From Candidatus Sulfuritelmatomonas gaucii (GTDB lineage: Bacteria > Acidobacteriota > Terriglobia > Terriglobales > Acidobacteriaceae): a stretch of DNA of 64,000 bases. Location of the stretch: the NCBI GenBank assembly GCA_900290245.1, contig OKRB01000086.1, positions 142,645-206,644 on the forward strand, read 5' to 3'. This document shows, one piece after another, positions 35,563 to 44,980 of this stretch; within the stretch, counting starts at the first letter, position 1, and every line of letters begins with the position of its first letter. The position numbers were made by a program, and so were the translations under genes. The notes beneath the pieces were generated by a model. The model was not told the DNA's origin, searched no databases, and was given only the letters and a program-made list of their open reading frames with translations.

Positions 35563-36390
35563 TTACTTCTGGGCCGCGGGGGCCGGTTTGCTTGCGGGTA
35601 TCGAAATCTTCGGATTCGCGGGATAAGCCGGGGCCATCCCCGGCGTTCCCTCGCCGGCGACGGGCGCGGTTGCCTGAATCGCGGTTGCCGGCATGGGCCA
35701 CGGCTGCGCGTATTCAGGGTGGTCTTCAGCCGCGGCAAGATCTTTCAGCTTCTCGATCTGTACTCCCGCAGGAACATCCTTCGCCGGCGCGTCCTGGCTG
35801 AGCTGGAGCGCGCGGATGTACGCCGCCACCGCCCAGCGGTCGGCCGGAGTCAATTGCGACGAGTAATCGGGCATCGCGCCGTATCCGTGCGTCATCACGT
35901 AAAAGTAGTGCGACAGGGGCTGCGATACGCGCACCTGGTCATTCAAATTGGCGGCCGGCTTGAAGCCGCGCTGCACAATCTCGCCCAGTCCGTTGCCGAC
36001 GCGGGAATGGCAGGGCGTGCAATAGATGTTGAAGCGCTCCTGCCCGCGTTTGAGCACTTCCATCGTGACCGGGATCTCGGAGGGCATCGTGTTTAGCTCT
36101 TGCTTGTAGCCGTTCGGTCCCTGGACCACGCCGGTGTAAAAGTAGGAGTCCTCATGCAACTGGCCGCGGGCGACGGTGTCGAGCACCTGCGGACGCGCCC
36201 CGCGATGATCGGCGAAGAGCTCGGAGCCGCGCTGCGGGATCATTTTGGGCTCATTGTGCATGTCCTGGCGGCAGCCGGCGACGAGCAGCATAGCGAAAAC
36301 GCCGGCAGCAGCCACACAGCGATGCGCGAGCCGCCGCGCGAAGCCAGTGGCTGAGGACTGACGGCTGAAAACTGAAAACTGCGCGCGCAT
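35563..36390 (-). CDS. actE: Alternative Complex III monohaem cytochrome c lipoprotein ActE
   Basis: The monohaem subunit that hands electrons to the oxidase. The haem site is CTPCH (Cys124, Cys127, His128) and MPDYSSQL probably carries the axial Met. A lipobox LVAGC (Cys40) gives a lipid anchor. The ATG overlaps the actD stop (TGATG), so the genes are coupled. The first dozen codons (AQFSVFSRQSSA) are spelled by a TCAG-rich low-complexity repeat (36347-36382) that looks like the window's intergenic repeats. The C-terminus is a Pro/Ala-rich tail. Confidence 0.9.
   Translation of the reverse strand: MRAQFSVFSRQSSATGFARRLAHRCVAAAGVFAMLLVAGCRQDMHNEPKMIPQRGSELFADHRGARPQVLDTVARGQLHEDSYFYTGVVQGPNGYKQELNTMPSEIPVTMEVLKRGQERFNIYCTPCHSRVGNGLGEIVQRGFKPAANLNDQVRVSQPLSHYFYVMTHGYGAMPDYSSQLTPADRWAVAAYIRALQLSQDAPAKDVPAGVQIEKLKDLAAAEDHPEYAQPWPMPATAIQATAPVAGEGTPGMAPAYPANPKISIPASKPAPAAQK
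36347..36382. repeat. Low-complexity repeat inside the actE 5' end
   Basis: GTGGCTGAGGACTGACGGCT then GAAAACTGAAAACTGC, made of GCTGA/ACTGA units, similar in style to the AGCT-type intergenic repeats. It is translated as the first residues of ActE before the hydrophobic part of the signal. Confidence 0.4.
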
Positions 36391-36932
36391 CAGTAATTCA
36401 CCTCCACCACGGAATTCGGCTTGAATTCCCCGAGATACGCCTTGGTCTCGTGAAGATCGAATTTTGGGTCAAGTGCTTCGAGGCACAGAAAGAACTTGTC
36501 GGTGGTCGCGCCGTCGCGGAAGTTCGGCGCGTTAAAGAGCGGATGGTAGAGCGCGGGGAGCCCGCAAAGCGCCAGCATCCCGAATCCCGCGGAGAGTCCT
36601 GCCCAGAGAATGGTCCACTCGTATGCCGGCACAATGAAGGCCGGCCACGAATACGTCGGGCGGCCTGCGATATTGAGCGGATAGGCGAGCACAGAGATCC
36701 ATGTTTCCAGGCCAAACATGGCCGCGCCACCAAGCAAACCACCGATGAGGGTGATGAGCGGCACCTTGTTGCGGTGGAAGCCGATGGCTTCGGCCGCTTC
36801 CTCTACCGGATAGGGCGTATAGCAGTCCATACGCCGCCAGCCGTCCTGGTGCGCCTGCCGCGCGGCCCGCACCAGATCTCCCGGAGTTTCGAATTCGGCC
36901 AGAAGGCCATAGGTTCCTTCGCGCGCGGGCAT
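36390..36932 (-). CDS. actD: Alternative Complex III subunit ActD (DUF3341)
   Basis: ActD has two membrane helices and matches the family well: YGLLAEFETPGDLVRAARQA, then GWRRMDCYTPYPVEEAAEAI, then a hairpin of helices (PLITLIGGLLGGAAMFGLET and EWTILWAGLSAGFGMLALCG). Length 180 is normal. Its ATG is one base after the stop of the restored actC frame (TGAGATG), and it overlaps actE, showing tight coupling of the whole act series. Confidence 0.92.
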   Translation of the reverse strand: MPAREGTYGLLAEFETPGDLVRAARQAHQDGWRRMDCYTPYPVEEAAEAIGFHRNKVPLITLIGGLLGGAAMFGLETWISVLAYPLNIAGRPTYSWPAFIVPAYEWTILWAGLSAGFGMLALCGLPALYHPLFNAPNFRDGATTDKFFLCLEALDPKFDLHETKAYLGEFKPNSVVEVNY

Positions 36933-36933
36933 C

Positions 36934-37273
36934 TCAGTCTCCAGCCTCCACTGCAGCCTTGGGCTTGATCTTGGCTCCCGGTAACAACATGCGGATTTCG
37001 TTCATGGGGATCATAGGCAGGAAGCGAACGAACAACAGGAACATGAACACGAAGAACGCTACCGTGCCAAAGAAGGTCATGTAGTCCCACTTGGTCGCGC
37101 GATATGTGCCCCAGGCCGACGGCAGAAAGTCGCGAGTGAGACTGGTAACGATAATGACGAAGCGCTCAAACCACATGCCCGTGTTCACCACTATAGAGAG
37201 GATGAACATGTAGGTGATGTTGGTTCGCAGCTTGCGCGACCAAAGCGTAGTGAGCGGAATGACCAGATTGAGC
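36934..37273 (-). pseudogene. actC: Frameshifted C-terminal part of ActC
   Basis: In a frame one base off from the upstream actC reading, the codons give [20 protein letters not shown], a membrane helix with [20 protein letters not shown], a last helix (FFGTVAFFVFMFLLFVRFLP) and a charged tail, ending one base before the actD ATG. This is the expected C-terminus of ActC. The spacing to actD shows it is the original stop of the gene. Confidence 0.8.
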
Positions 37274-38275
37274 GGAGTACCAGGCCATGAAGGCTTCCAT
37301 GCCGTAGCCGTAGGCGACGATGAAGCCGGTGACCAGCATGATCTTGCCCATGTTGTCGATGTGGCGCTCGGTAACGAGCTGTTCAAGGTGATAAAACTTG
37401 CGCAGCGGAATGGCCAGCGAAAGCACCATGGCGAAGCCCGAGTAAATGGCGCCGGCAACGAAGTATGGCGGGAAGATGGTGGTATGCCAGCCGGGGAGAA
37501 CGGCGACAGCAAAATCGAAACTAATGACCGTGTGTACTGAGAGCACCAGCGGCGTGGCCAGGCCGGCCAGCAGCAACGACGCGGTTTCGTAGCGCATCCA
37601 GTGGCGCGCCGAGCCGCGCCAGCCAACGCTCATGATGCCGTAGAAGTATTGCGCAATCTTTGATTGCGAGCGGTCACGCAGGGTGCCGAGGTCGGGCACC
37701 ATTCCGATGTACCAGAAGACCACTGAGATGGTGGCGTAGGTTGAGACCGCGAAGACGTCCCACATGAGCGGGGAGCGGAACTGCGGCCACACCGTCATGG
37801 TGAAGGGCAGCGGCAGCATCCAGTAACCCAGCCAGGGACGGCCGACGTGAATGAGCGGGAACATCGCCGCGCACATGACAGCGAAGATGGTCATGGCCTC
37901 GGCGAAGCGGCTGATGGCGTTGCGCCAGCCCTGCTTGAAAAGCAAAAGAATTGCCGAGATGAGCGTGCCGGCGTGGCCGATGCCGATCCACCAGACGAAG
38001 TTGATGATGGCAAAGCCCCAGGCCACCGGCTGCGTGATACCCCAAATACCGACGCCCTTCAGAAAGAGCCACGTCAGTGCCACCATCAACATCACGCTGC
38101 CGCCGCCGGCGATGGCGAAGATGCCGAACCACCCCAGTGGCGTGTGCGGCGTAAGCACGATGTGTGCAATCTTCTCGGTGATCGACCGGAAGGTCTGTCC
38201 CGGGCCTATGACCCGGAATTCTCCGGTTGCGGGATCGATCCCGGGATCGTTGGGTTTTACTTCCCTGGTTGCCAT
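37166..38275 (-). CDS. actC: Alternative Complex III membrane subunit ActC (NrfD/PsrC-like), truncated by frameshift
   Basis: ActC is the quinol-binding, NrfD-like core of ACIII. Intact helices run from [20 protein letters not shown] to [20 protein letters not shown]. At about 37273 (AWYS) the frame changes. The remaining 36 codons ([20 protein letters not shown] and on) are foreign, while the true C-terminus continues in another frame to 36934. ActC homologues usually have about 25-30 more residues between the AWYS and RKLRTN motifs, so a deletion of that size, not a multiple of three, is inferred. As written, ActC lacks its last two helices. Confidence 0.88.
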   Translation of the reverse strand: MATREVKPNDPGIDPATGEFRVIGPGQTFRSITEKIAHIVLTPHTPLGWFGIFAIAGGGSVMLMVALTWLFLKGVGIWGITQPVAWGFAIINFVWWIGIGHAGTLISAILLLFKQGWRNAISRFAEAMTIFAVMCAAMFPLIHVGRPWLGYWMLPLPFTMTVWPQFRSPLMWDVFAVSTYATISVVFWYIGMVPDLGTLRDRSQSKIAQYFYGIMSVGWRGSARHWMRYETASLLLAGLATPLVLSVHTVISFDFAVAVLPGWHTTIFPPYFVAGAIYSGFAMVLSLAIPLRKFYHLEQLVTERHIDNMGKIMLVTGFIVAYGYGMEAFMAWYSAQSGHSAHYALVAQAANQHHLHVHPLYSGEHGHVV

Positions 38276-38282
38276 CGTGAAT

Positions 38283-41200
38283 TCAACCCTTTGCCGGTTC
38301 GTGCGTCACCGGCGTCTCTTCAAGTTCCTGGTTCGGATTCAAAACCTCTGCCACATAAGTGGTTCGCGGACGCGTGTTGATGTCTGCGATCACCTGGTAA
38401 GCGCGCTGTTGAGCGCGCAGCTTCGAAACCCTGCTGTTCGGATCGTTCTTGTTGCCGAAGACGATCGCCTGTGCCGGGCACGCCTGCTGGCACGCTGTCA
38501 CAATCTCGCCGTCGCGGACGTTGCGGTTTTCTTTGTCGGCTTCGATCTTCGCGGCCTGAATGCGTTGCACACAGTAATTGCATTTCTCCATTACGCCGCG
38601 CGAGCGCACCGTCACATCGGGGTTGCGCATCAGCTTCAGGCTCTCGGTCTCGTAATCGGAGAAGAGCAGGAAGTTGAAGCGGCGCACCTTGTAAGGGCAG
38701 TTATTGGAGCAGTAGCGCGTACCCACGCAGCGGTTGTAGACCATCATGTTCAGGCCTTCCGGCGTGTGCACAGTGGCGCCTACCGGGCAAACCTGTTCGC
38801 AGGGAGCGTTCTCGCACTGCTGGCAATTCATCGGCTGGAAGTGCGCGCGTGGCGAGGCCAGATCGCCTTCGAAGTAGGTATCGATCCGGAGCCACTGCAT
38901 GTTGCGGCCGATCCGTACTTCCTGCTTTCCGACCACGGGGATGTTGTTCTCGGCGTAGCAGCTCACAATGCATGCATTGCAGGCCGTACAGCTGTTCATG
39001 TCGATCGACAGGGCCCATGCATAGGCTTCGTTGTACGGCCAGTTGGGGAAGAGTGATGTGTCGAGGCTCGGCGTCTCGTGCGTGTCGCCCTCGTGTGCAA
39101 AATTCGGATTCGCCTTGAATTCGTCGAGCGTGGCATAGCGGATGATTCCGCGCGGTCCAAGCGCCTCGTCAGCTTCGAGCGAATTGTCGCCGCTTCCCTG
39201 CCCCAGCAGGGATTTCGCGCGGTGGTCCTGGTAGTGGCTCTTGGTGATGGCGATGCCCCACTTGCCTTCCAACTTGCGCAACGATCCGGTTGCGTAGAAC
39301 GGCGCCCAAGCGTTGCGAATGACGTATGCGCTGAAGCCCTGGCCCGAACCAACGCGCCCGGCAAACTCGCGACCATAACCGAGATACACCGTGATCGACT
39401 CGTCAGGATGACCCGGCGCCACCATCACGGGCGCCTTCACCCTGCCTTTGCCGACACATAGTTCAACGATGTCGTCTTCTTCGAGGTTGTATTTGACCAG
39501 TGTTGCGCCGCTCATGATGGCCGCGTTGTCCCAGCTCAGGCTGGTGACGGGCTTGGGCAGCTCCTGCAGCCAGCCCACGTTATTCCAGCGGCCGTCGTAG
39601 ATATTCGGATCAGGCCGGAAGATGATTTCGAGCGAGTCTTTCGGTGTCGGCGTGGGAACCTTCGGAATCGACGGTCCGCCAGGCCGGGCTTTGTCTTGCC
39701 GCGCGTACGCCGTGTCCGCGATCCAGCCGTCGTGCAGTGCCTTGCGCCAGCCCTCTTCGAAATCGCCCTTGATATTGGCCTTCTGCGTCTCACGCACCGC
39801 CGCATAGGCGCTCAGCATCGGCTCATTCAGCAGCGCCTGGAATACATCGTGCGCGGTGTGGCCGCCATAAAGCGGATCGATCATCGGCTGGACGATCGAA
39901 ACGGTGCCGTCGTAGGCGCGCGCATCCGACCACGACTCAAGATAGTGCGCCGCGGGAATGTGCCAGTGGGCCTGGTGGCCGGTCTCGTCGTAATGCGAGC
40001 CGAGATGCGCCACGATTTTGGCCTGGTTGAACGCGTCCGCGAAATCAAGGTCGGCGGGAGCGTCGTAGATGGGATTGGCGTTGAGAATGATGAGCCAATC
40101 CACTTTGCCCGCATTGAGATCGGCAACGAGCGCTTTGAAATCGCCAAACTGATCGCTGGGCAGCGGGATTACGGAATCAGACGAGACGAAGACCGTTTTG
40201 CCGACGTTCGCCAGAAGATTGTTGATAGCCAGCGTAAGCGCAGCCAGTGCCGGATCGTGATAAACGCCCGGAAGCACGGCGCTCTTGCCCGCATTCGCTT
40301 TCAGATCCTTGGCCAGAGCGGCCAGGAACTTCTGCTGCTCGTCGGTCCATGAATAGGATGGCGGGTTAACTCCGGCAACGCCCACAGCCTGCGCCAGTGC
40401 GGCGGTGAATGCAGGAATCTCGCTGGCGCGAAGACCGAGGCGGTGCTCTGCCTTCATGCCGGTCGTGGTCGGCGTGCTTTCGACCACGTAAAGCCGATTC
40501 ATGCCGTTCTCTGGCTGCCGCCGCCGGTCTGCATAGTCGCGCACAAGCCGGTGGAAGCCGGGATACGAAGCGCCGGAAAGAAAATCGGCATCGAGCGAAA
40601 CGATGACATCGGCGCCGGTCAGGTCGTAGCGGACGTTCATTCCGCTCGCGAGCACCGTTCCAGCCAGCGCCGGGTCGTACTGTACGAGCTTCGCCTTCGG
40701 ATAAGCCTTCTGCACTTCCTGCCATTGCCTCGCAAGGGTCGGCGAAGTGAAGGTCGCGCTCAGAAAGTAGATGCCCGAGCCATCCTTCGTCGAGGCCACT
40801 TTCCCGCGAAATGCTTCGGCAAACTCCGCCCACTCCCGCCCATCGCCTTCGAACGTCACATGCTGCGAACGGTCGGGATCGTAGAGATCGAGCAGAGTGC
40901 CCTGCGAATACGGATCAGAACCGCCCTGGTTATACGAGTGTTCAGGGTTGCCGTCGATCTTGATGGGACGAAATTCGTCGCTCTTCACCAGCACCGGCAC
41001 GCCGCCCGTCGAGAACGGGTGCATGGTGGCAAAGTACATCGGCTTGCCGAGAATCAGATCTTCCGGCGACTTGATGTAGGGATAAATGATCTCGTCGGGC
41101 TGCTTGGTGCAACCGGCCATTCCGGCCAGCGCCAGCGAAGCTCCCATCAATTTCAAGAATCCACGGCGCGAAACCGGATCCACCCACTCCTGGGCCATCG

Positions 41201-41438
41201 AAGGGAATTCGCGCTCAACCGCAGCCTGAAATTCGGGCGTGTTGGCCAGCTCGTCCAGCGACCGCCAGTACTTCTTGCCTTTTGCGCCCTTCAGTTCCTG
41301 GCGCACGGCTTCGAGCGACATCGGCGCGGAATCTGCATTCTCTGCAGCGAGGGTCTTGCTCGCGTTCTGCTTCGCGTTGCTCACTTCGCTCCCCATCGGT
41401 TTCTCCACCGCCCGAGAGTTCTCAGGGTTTGCGCTCAT
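38283..41438 (-). CDS. actB: Alternative Complex III iron-sulfur / molybdopterin-like subunit ActB
   Basis: A large peripheral subunit fusing a molybdopterin-oxidoreductase-like domain (no molybdenum in characterised ACIII) to a ferredoxin-like domain. The N-terminus has a twin-arginine motif [11 protein letters not shown] followed by GMAGC, which could be a lipidation site. Iron-sulfur cysteines cluster near the C-terminus: [45 protein letters not shown] and CQQACP. The ATG at 41438 overlaps the actA stop (ATGA) and is preferred over the frame opening at 41456. Length is 1051 residues. Confidence 0.94.
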   Translation of the reverse strand: MSANPENSRAVEKPMGSEVSNAKQNASKTLAAENADSAPMSLEAVRQELKGAKGKKYWRSLDELANTPEFQAAVEREFPSMAQEWVDPVSRRGFLKLMGASLALAGMAGCTKQPDEIIYPYIKSPEDLILGKPMYFATMHPFSTGGVPVLVKSDEFRPIKIDGNPEHSYNQGGSDPYSQGTLLDLYDPDRSQHVTFEGDGREWAEFAEAFRGKVASTKDGSGIYFLSATFTSPTLARQWQEVQKAYPKAKLVQYDPALAGTVLASGMNVRYDLTGADVIVSLDADFLSGASYPGFHRLVRDYADRRRQPENGMNRLYVVESTPTTTGMKAEHRLGLRASEIPAFTAALAQAVGVAGVNPPSYSWTDEQQKFLAALAKDLKANAGKSAVLPGVYHDPALAALTLAINNLLANVGKTVFVSSDSVIPLPSDQFGDFKALVADLNAGKVDWLIILNANPIYDAPADLDFADAFNQAKIVAHLGSHYDETGHQAHWHIPAAHYLESWSDARAYDGTVSIVQPMIDPLYGGHTAHDVFQALLNEPMLSAYAAVRETQKANIKGDFEEGWRKALHDGWIADTAYARQDKARPGGPSIPKVPTPTPKDSLEIIFRPDPNIYDGRWNNVGWLQELPKPVTSLSWDNAAIMSGATLVKYNLEEDDIVELCVGKGRVKAPVMVAPGHPDESITVYLGYGREFAGRVGSGQGFSAYVIRNAWAPFYATGSLRKLEGKWGIAITKSHYQDHRAKSLLGQGSGDNSLEADEALGPRGIIRYATLDEFKANPNFAHEGDTHETPSLDTSLFPNWPYNEAYAWALSIDMNSCTACNACIVSCYAENNIPVVGKQEVRIGRNMQWLRIDTYFEGDLASPRAHFQPMNCQQCENAPCEQVCPVGATVHTPEGLNMMVYNRCVGTRYCSNNCPYKVRRFNFLLFSDYETESLKLMRNPDVTVRSRGVMEKCNYCVQRIQAAKIEADKENRNVRDGEIVTACQQACPAQAIVFGNKNDPNSRVSKLRAQQRAYQVIADINTRPRTTYVAEVLNPNQELEETPVTHEPAKG

Positions 41439-42310
41439 CGGTGGCACACCTCGCAACTGGTCAAATCTTTCGGCGTGCGAATCTTGTAATTCACCAGCAG
41501 GAAATTCCCCAGCGCGTCCTGATCGGTGAACTTTCGATAAGCCGGCGCGGCCGGCGGCACCGTTGCCGCGGCAACATCAGCTGTCAATCCTTTTGCACTG
41601 TCCACGACGGGCCGCAACGACGCCATCTCGGCGCCCGGCGCTTGCGCCTGGCCCGGATCCCGCGTTGTGCAGCTCACGCTTTGCGCCGTCGGCACTTCCA
41701 GCCGATTCGGCACGGAGGTGCACCAGACAGGCCGTACGTCGGTCGGGGCGTCCCATGCCATGTTGTAAATCTCGCTCGTCGGCCGCAGGTTCTTGGCCGG
41801 ATTGCGATGGCAGTCGAGACACCACTCCATCTGCAGCGTGTTCTGCTCGTACATCAAAGGCATCTCGTTCACCTGCCCGTGGCAGCTTTCGCAGCCGATG
41901 CCTTTATTCACGTGAATCTCATGGTTGAAGTAGACGAAGTCAGGAAGGTCGTGCACCTTGATCCATGGAATCGAGTCGCCGGTGTACCAGCTTTGCCGCA
42001 CCGGCTCGAGCAGCTGCGCATTGGTCCAGATCTGCGCGTGGCAGTTCATGCACGTGCGCGTGGGAGGAATGCCGGCGTAGCTTGATTTCTCTACGGACGT
42101 GTGGCAGTACTGGCACTGCAGGCCCAGGCCTTCCACGTGATGTTTATGGCTGAAGGGTATCGGCTGGCCCGGTCGCTGCCCTTGCCGCGTGACCCACGGC
42201 GAACGCTGCAGCTGATCCAACGTCACTCCCAGGGCAATCACAATCAGCCCCGTCAACACCAAACTCATGCGAGCCAGTGCATTGGAGCTGCGGTCGAAAA
42301 TTTGCGCCAT
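41435..42310 (-). CDS. actA: Alternative Complex III pentahaem cytochrome c ActA
   Basis: The multihaem subunit of ACIII and first gene of the operon. Five haem c sites are visible: CQYCH (66-70), CMNCH (87-91), CESCH (140-144), CLDCH (164-168) and CEVCH (286-290). One N-terminal membrane helix (RMSLVLTGLIVIALGVTLDQ) anchors it. PFSHKHHVEGLGLQ before the first haem supplies likely axial His ligands. Length 291 is slightly longer than usual. The promoter should lie in 42311-42765. Confidence 0.95.
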   Translation of the reverse strand: MAQIFDRSSNALARMSLVLTGLIVIALGVTLDQLQRSPWVTRQGQRPGQPIPFSHKHHVEGLGLQCQYCHTSVEKSSYAGIPPTRTCMNCHAQIWTNAQLLEPVRQSWYTGDSIPWIKVHDLPDFVYFNHEIHVNKGIGCESCHGQVNEMPLMYEQNTLQMEWCLDCHRNPAKNLRPTSEIYNMAWDAPTDVRPVWCTSVPNRLEVPTAQSVSCTTRDPGQAQAPGAEMASLRPVVDSAKGLTADVAAATVPPAAPAYRKFTDQDALGNFLLVNYKIRTPKDLTSCEVCHR

Positions 42311-42765
42311 GAACGATTCCCGGTTTGACTTTCGTCATTTGTATGCGCCGCTGTGCCCGCGGTCACATAGGTTATGTACAAGAAACGCTCGTCGGTAGAA
42401 TTCAGGTGCTGGGGCGGGGAAGCCCGAAATTTCAATATAGCAGCCCTCGCCGGGCGCGCAATACGCGTCGAACGCAAAAATCTCACAAAATTCCGTGGGA
42501 AACCAGTTTTGCAACCCTCTGAAAACAAAATTGATTGTGATAAGAGCGAATGTCGGGAAGCCACCACCGTTCCCCTAGAGGATTGCATGCCAGAGGTCGG
42601 TGTTCTGCCGAATAAAATATCACTTCTGAGCCACGTTGCGCCACTATGCGAGATGCTCGTGAACTGAGCGAGTTGCTGGTTGTCCCGAAATCCGTTCCTA
42701 CCGCGGCGTCGCCCATCCACTCCAGAACTCCACTGGAAGGCCGCCAAATGGCTCTTATTCTGTAC
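42311..42765. other. Leader region of the ACIII-caa3 operon
   Basis: 455 bases with no convincing gene on either strand. It includes an AT-rich stretch (around 42500-42545) and another at 42605-42625. It presumably carries the operon promoter and a long 5' leader. I cannot point to a specific promoter or known RNA element. Confidence 0.4.
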
Positions 42766-43191
42766 TCATTGGACTGACCTGGCTCTCCGCCGTTCTTCTT
42801 CGCCTTGAGCGAAAAGGCTGTCTTTCGAAGCGGGCGGCCAACCTGAGATCACAAGGAATACATCGAGGACAAAAAGTCCGATCGCGATGTCGTTGAACAA
42901 CGTCGCCTCGGGCAACCTGGGCCAGAACTGGTTCGCCGCCCAGAACAGAAAGGCAGCCGCCAACAGGATCGCCTTGGCCATTTCCATGGACGCTGACCGA
43001 CGCGCAAACTGGAAGACCAGGTAGGCGGTTGCGATCATCGCCAGCGAAAATGCGGCCAGAAGATCATGGCTGGCCGGAGGAAAGAGGCGCGGAACCGCAT
43101 CCTGAACAAACAGCAACACCACGCTGGCAAGCGTAATAACGCCGAGAACCAGCGGAAGAATCGCGTGCGAACGGTGAAGACGAATGCTCAC
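42766..43191 (-). CDS. Small four-helix membrane protein of unknown function
   Basis: 141 residues with four predicted membrane helices: ILPLVLGVITLASVVLLFVQ, LLAAFSLAMIATAYLVFQFA, MAKAILLAAAFLFWAANQFW and FNDIAIGLFVLDVFLVISGW. It ends in a charged tail (EGEERRRARSV-like composition). There are no catalytic motifs and the family is not recognised. It is transcribed in the same direction as the ACIII operon but 455 bases away, so it is probably separate. Confidence 0.65.
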   Translation of the reverse strand: MSIRLHRSHAILPLVLGVITLASVVLLFVQDAVPRLFPPASHDLLAAFSLAMIATAYLVFQFARRSASMEMAKAILLAAAFLFWAANQFWPRLPEATLFNDIAIGLFVLDVFLVISGWPPASKDSLFAQGEEERRRARSVQ

Positions 43192-43430
43192 GAGCCATTA
43201 TTTTCCGGCCCATGAAAGGAATCTATAAAGGCCCATTGGATGCTCCCACACTGTGAACCTGCGCATGGACGGCGCCGGTGCCGGCGCGGTTTCGTGAATG
43301 CATTAGAATTCGTGAAGGAATTTCGTTCGTTTCTTCCCTGTCTCAGAATCCCCGCAACGCGGGCCTGTTCCATTGGTTTTGAAGATCGGGCGCTAACCTC
43401 ATCTGACTCTGATTCGGAAAAGGAAAGACC

Positions 43431-43613
43431 ATGAAGTATGCCGGACTGCTGGTGATGCCTGCCGGATTTTTTTTGACAATCGCCGCGCTGGTCCTGTTTC
43501 CCGATCCGGCGCGAAGGGCGTTGTTTGTGATTTGTGGACTCGCGGTGGAGGGCCTGGGGCTTGTTGTTGCGGTGCGTGGCCACATGTTGCGGCGCGGGGC
43601 AAGCCGCCCATGA
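43431..43613 (+). CDS. Small two-helix membrane protein, coupled to an Amt-like gene
   Basis: 60 residues with two hydrophobic segments (GLLVMPAGFFLTIAALVLFP and ALFVICGLAVEGLGLVVAV) and a basic tail. The ribosome site AAAGGAAAG is well placed. Its stop overlaps the ATG of the following transporter gene (ATGA), so the two are translated together. No family is recognised; it could be a transporter-associated small protein. Confidence 0.65.
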   Translation: MKYAGLLVMPAGFFLTIAALVLFPDPARRALFVICGLAVEGLGLVVAVRGHMLRRGASRP

Positions 43614-44932
43614 ATCCGATTGCTCCCATCCCGTCCGCGCCGGTTCCCCCGATGGGCGAGGGCGTTTTCGCGCTTGTGTTCGCGTTGCTGCTGCTTGCGC
43701 CGTTGGCCATTGCCGGTGTTGCGCTTATCAATAACGGGCTGGGCCGGTCGCGTTCGGCAGCCCAGGCACTGCTGGGCAATCTGGCCATCATCGCCATCGG
43801 CGCGATTGTTTTCGCGCTCGTAGGCGCAACCCTGACCGGAAGCTTGCCTGGCTCCTCGGGCAGTGCAGGATTCAGCTTCAGCGCGGCAGGAAAGTCGTGG
43901 AACTGGCTCGGCGCCGGCTCGTTTCTGCTTCACGGACTTGGCAGCGCCGCACCGCAAATGCAGCTTGAATTGCTTTTTGAATTTCTGAGTGTGGCCATGG
44001 CCGTCCTGCTCCCCTGGGGCTCCGGAGCGGATCGTTTTCGGCTCGCAGCCGGCTGCGCTTCTGCCGTGATTCTGTCCGCATTTGTGTTTCCGCTTGTGGC
44101 GCACTGGATCTGGGCAGGCGGATGGCTTGCTTCGCTGGGTGTAAATTTTTCGCTTGGCTCCGGGTTTCTGGACTTTGGCGGAGCCGCCACCGTCCACGCG
44201 CTCGGCGGATTGAGCGCGCTGGCCGTGGTGTGGATTGCCGGACCGCGTCGCGCCAAATTCCCCAAAGAAGGCCTTTCAACCGCGATGCCCGGCCACAACG
44301 CTGCGTACGTGTTGTTCGGCTGCATGCTGGCTCTGGTTGGCTGGCTGGCCTGGAATGCAGCGGGAGCGATCCTGTGGCTGCACGCGCCTCTCACCGCGCT
44401 GCCCGGCACCGCGATCAACACGCTGCTCTCCGCCTCGGCTGCGATTGTGGCTACGTTGGTTTTGACCCGCGTTCGCTTTGGCAAGCCCGATGCCAGCCTT
44501 TGCGCGAACGGCTGGCTTGCCGGCCTAGTGGCGTCGAGTGCCTGTGCCGCCATCGTGACACCAGGTGAGTCCATCCTTGTTGGCGGCCTCGCCGGAATCT
44601 TCACTCCCCTGCTGGTTGAGGTGCTGGAGCTCGCGCTTTCGATCGACGATCCTTCAGGCGCCATCACCGTGCACGGCGCCGCTGCCCTTTGGGGGCTGTT
44701 CGCCGCTGGCCTCTTCGCATCGCAACCCGGGCAGCTCCTGGCGCAACTGGTGGGTATCGCCGCGCTGCTTGGAGTGATTCTTCCGCTCGTGTATCTTCTC
44801 TTCGCGCTGCTCAACCGTGTCGTTCCATTCCGCGTGGATCCCGACGGCGAGCGCATGGGAATGGATCTGCACGAGCTCGGCGGGGGCGCATACCCCGAGT
44901 TCGTCATCCATCGCGACGAGTCATACCGGTAA
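43610..44932 (+). CDS. Divergent ammonium transporter family (Amt-like) protein
   Basis: An integral membrane protein with about eleven helices. The Amt fold is shown by DFGGAATVHALGG, which keeps the Asp and first pore His of Amt, and by SIDDPSGAITVHGAAALWGL, which keeps the second pore His. The tail RMGMDLHELGGGAYPEF is typical. It differs at the ammonium recruitment site: WLAWNAAG stands where Amt proteins have a WFGFNxGS-like sequence, so the outer Phe and Ser are replaced. The ATG at 43610 is chosen by overlap with the small upstream gene. The substrate is uncertain; no GlnK gene is next to it. Confidence 0.8.
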   Translation: MNPIAPIPSAPVPPMGEGVFALVFALLLLAPLAIAGVALINNGLGRSRSAAQALLGNLAIIAIGAIVFALVGATLTGSLPGSSGSAGFSFSAAGKSWNWLGAGSFLLHGLGSAAPQMQLELLFEFLSVAMAVLLPWGSGADRFRLAAGCASAVILSAFVFPLVAHWIWAGGWLASLGVNFSLGSGFLDFGGAATVHALGGLSALAVVWIAGPRRAKFPKEGLSTAMPGHNAAYVLFGCMLALVGWLAWNAAGAILWLHAPLTALPGTAINTLLSASAAIVATLVLTRVRFGKPDASLCANGWLAGLVASSACAAIVTPGESILVGGLAGIFTPLLVEVLELALSIDDPSGAITVHGAAALWGLFAAGLFASQPGQLLAQLVGIAALLGVILPLVYLLFALLNRVVPFRVDPDGERMGMDLHELGGGAYPEFVIHRDESYR

Positions 44933-44980
44933 CGAAAATCTCTCCTCCGCGACCCGGGCCCACATTAGGATGGAAGGCGC

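Noticed and set aside
37851..39056. A 401-codon plus-strand open frame opposite actC/actB
   Set aside because: It spans two real genes on the other strand, including the ferredoxin region of ActB, and has no recognisable motif or ribosome site.
42265..42747. Minus-strand frame upstream of actA
   Set aside because: It overlaps the actA start and has no motif, membrane helix or ribosome site; better seen as operon leader.
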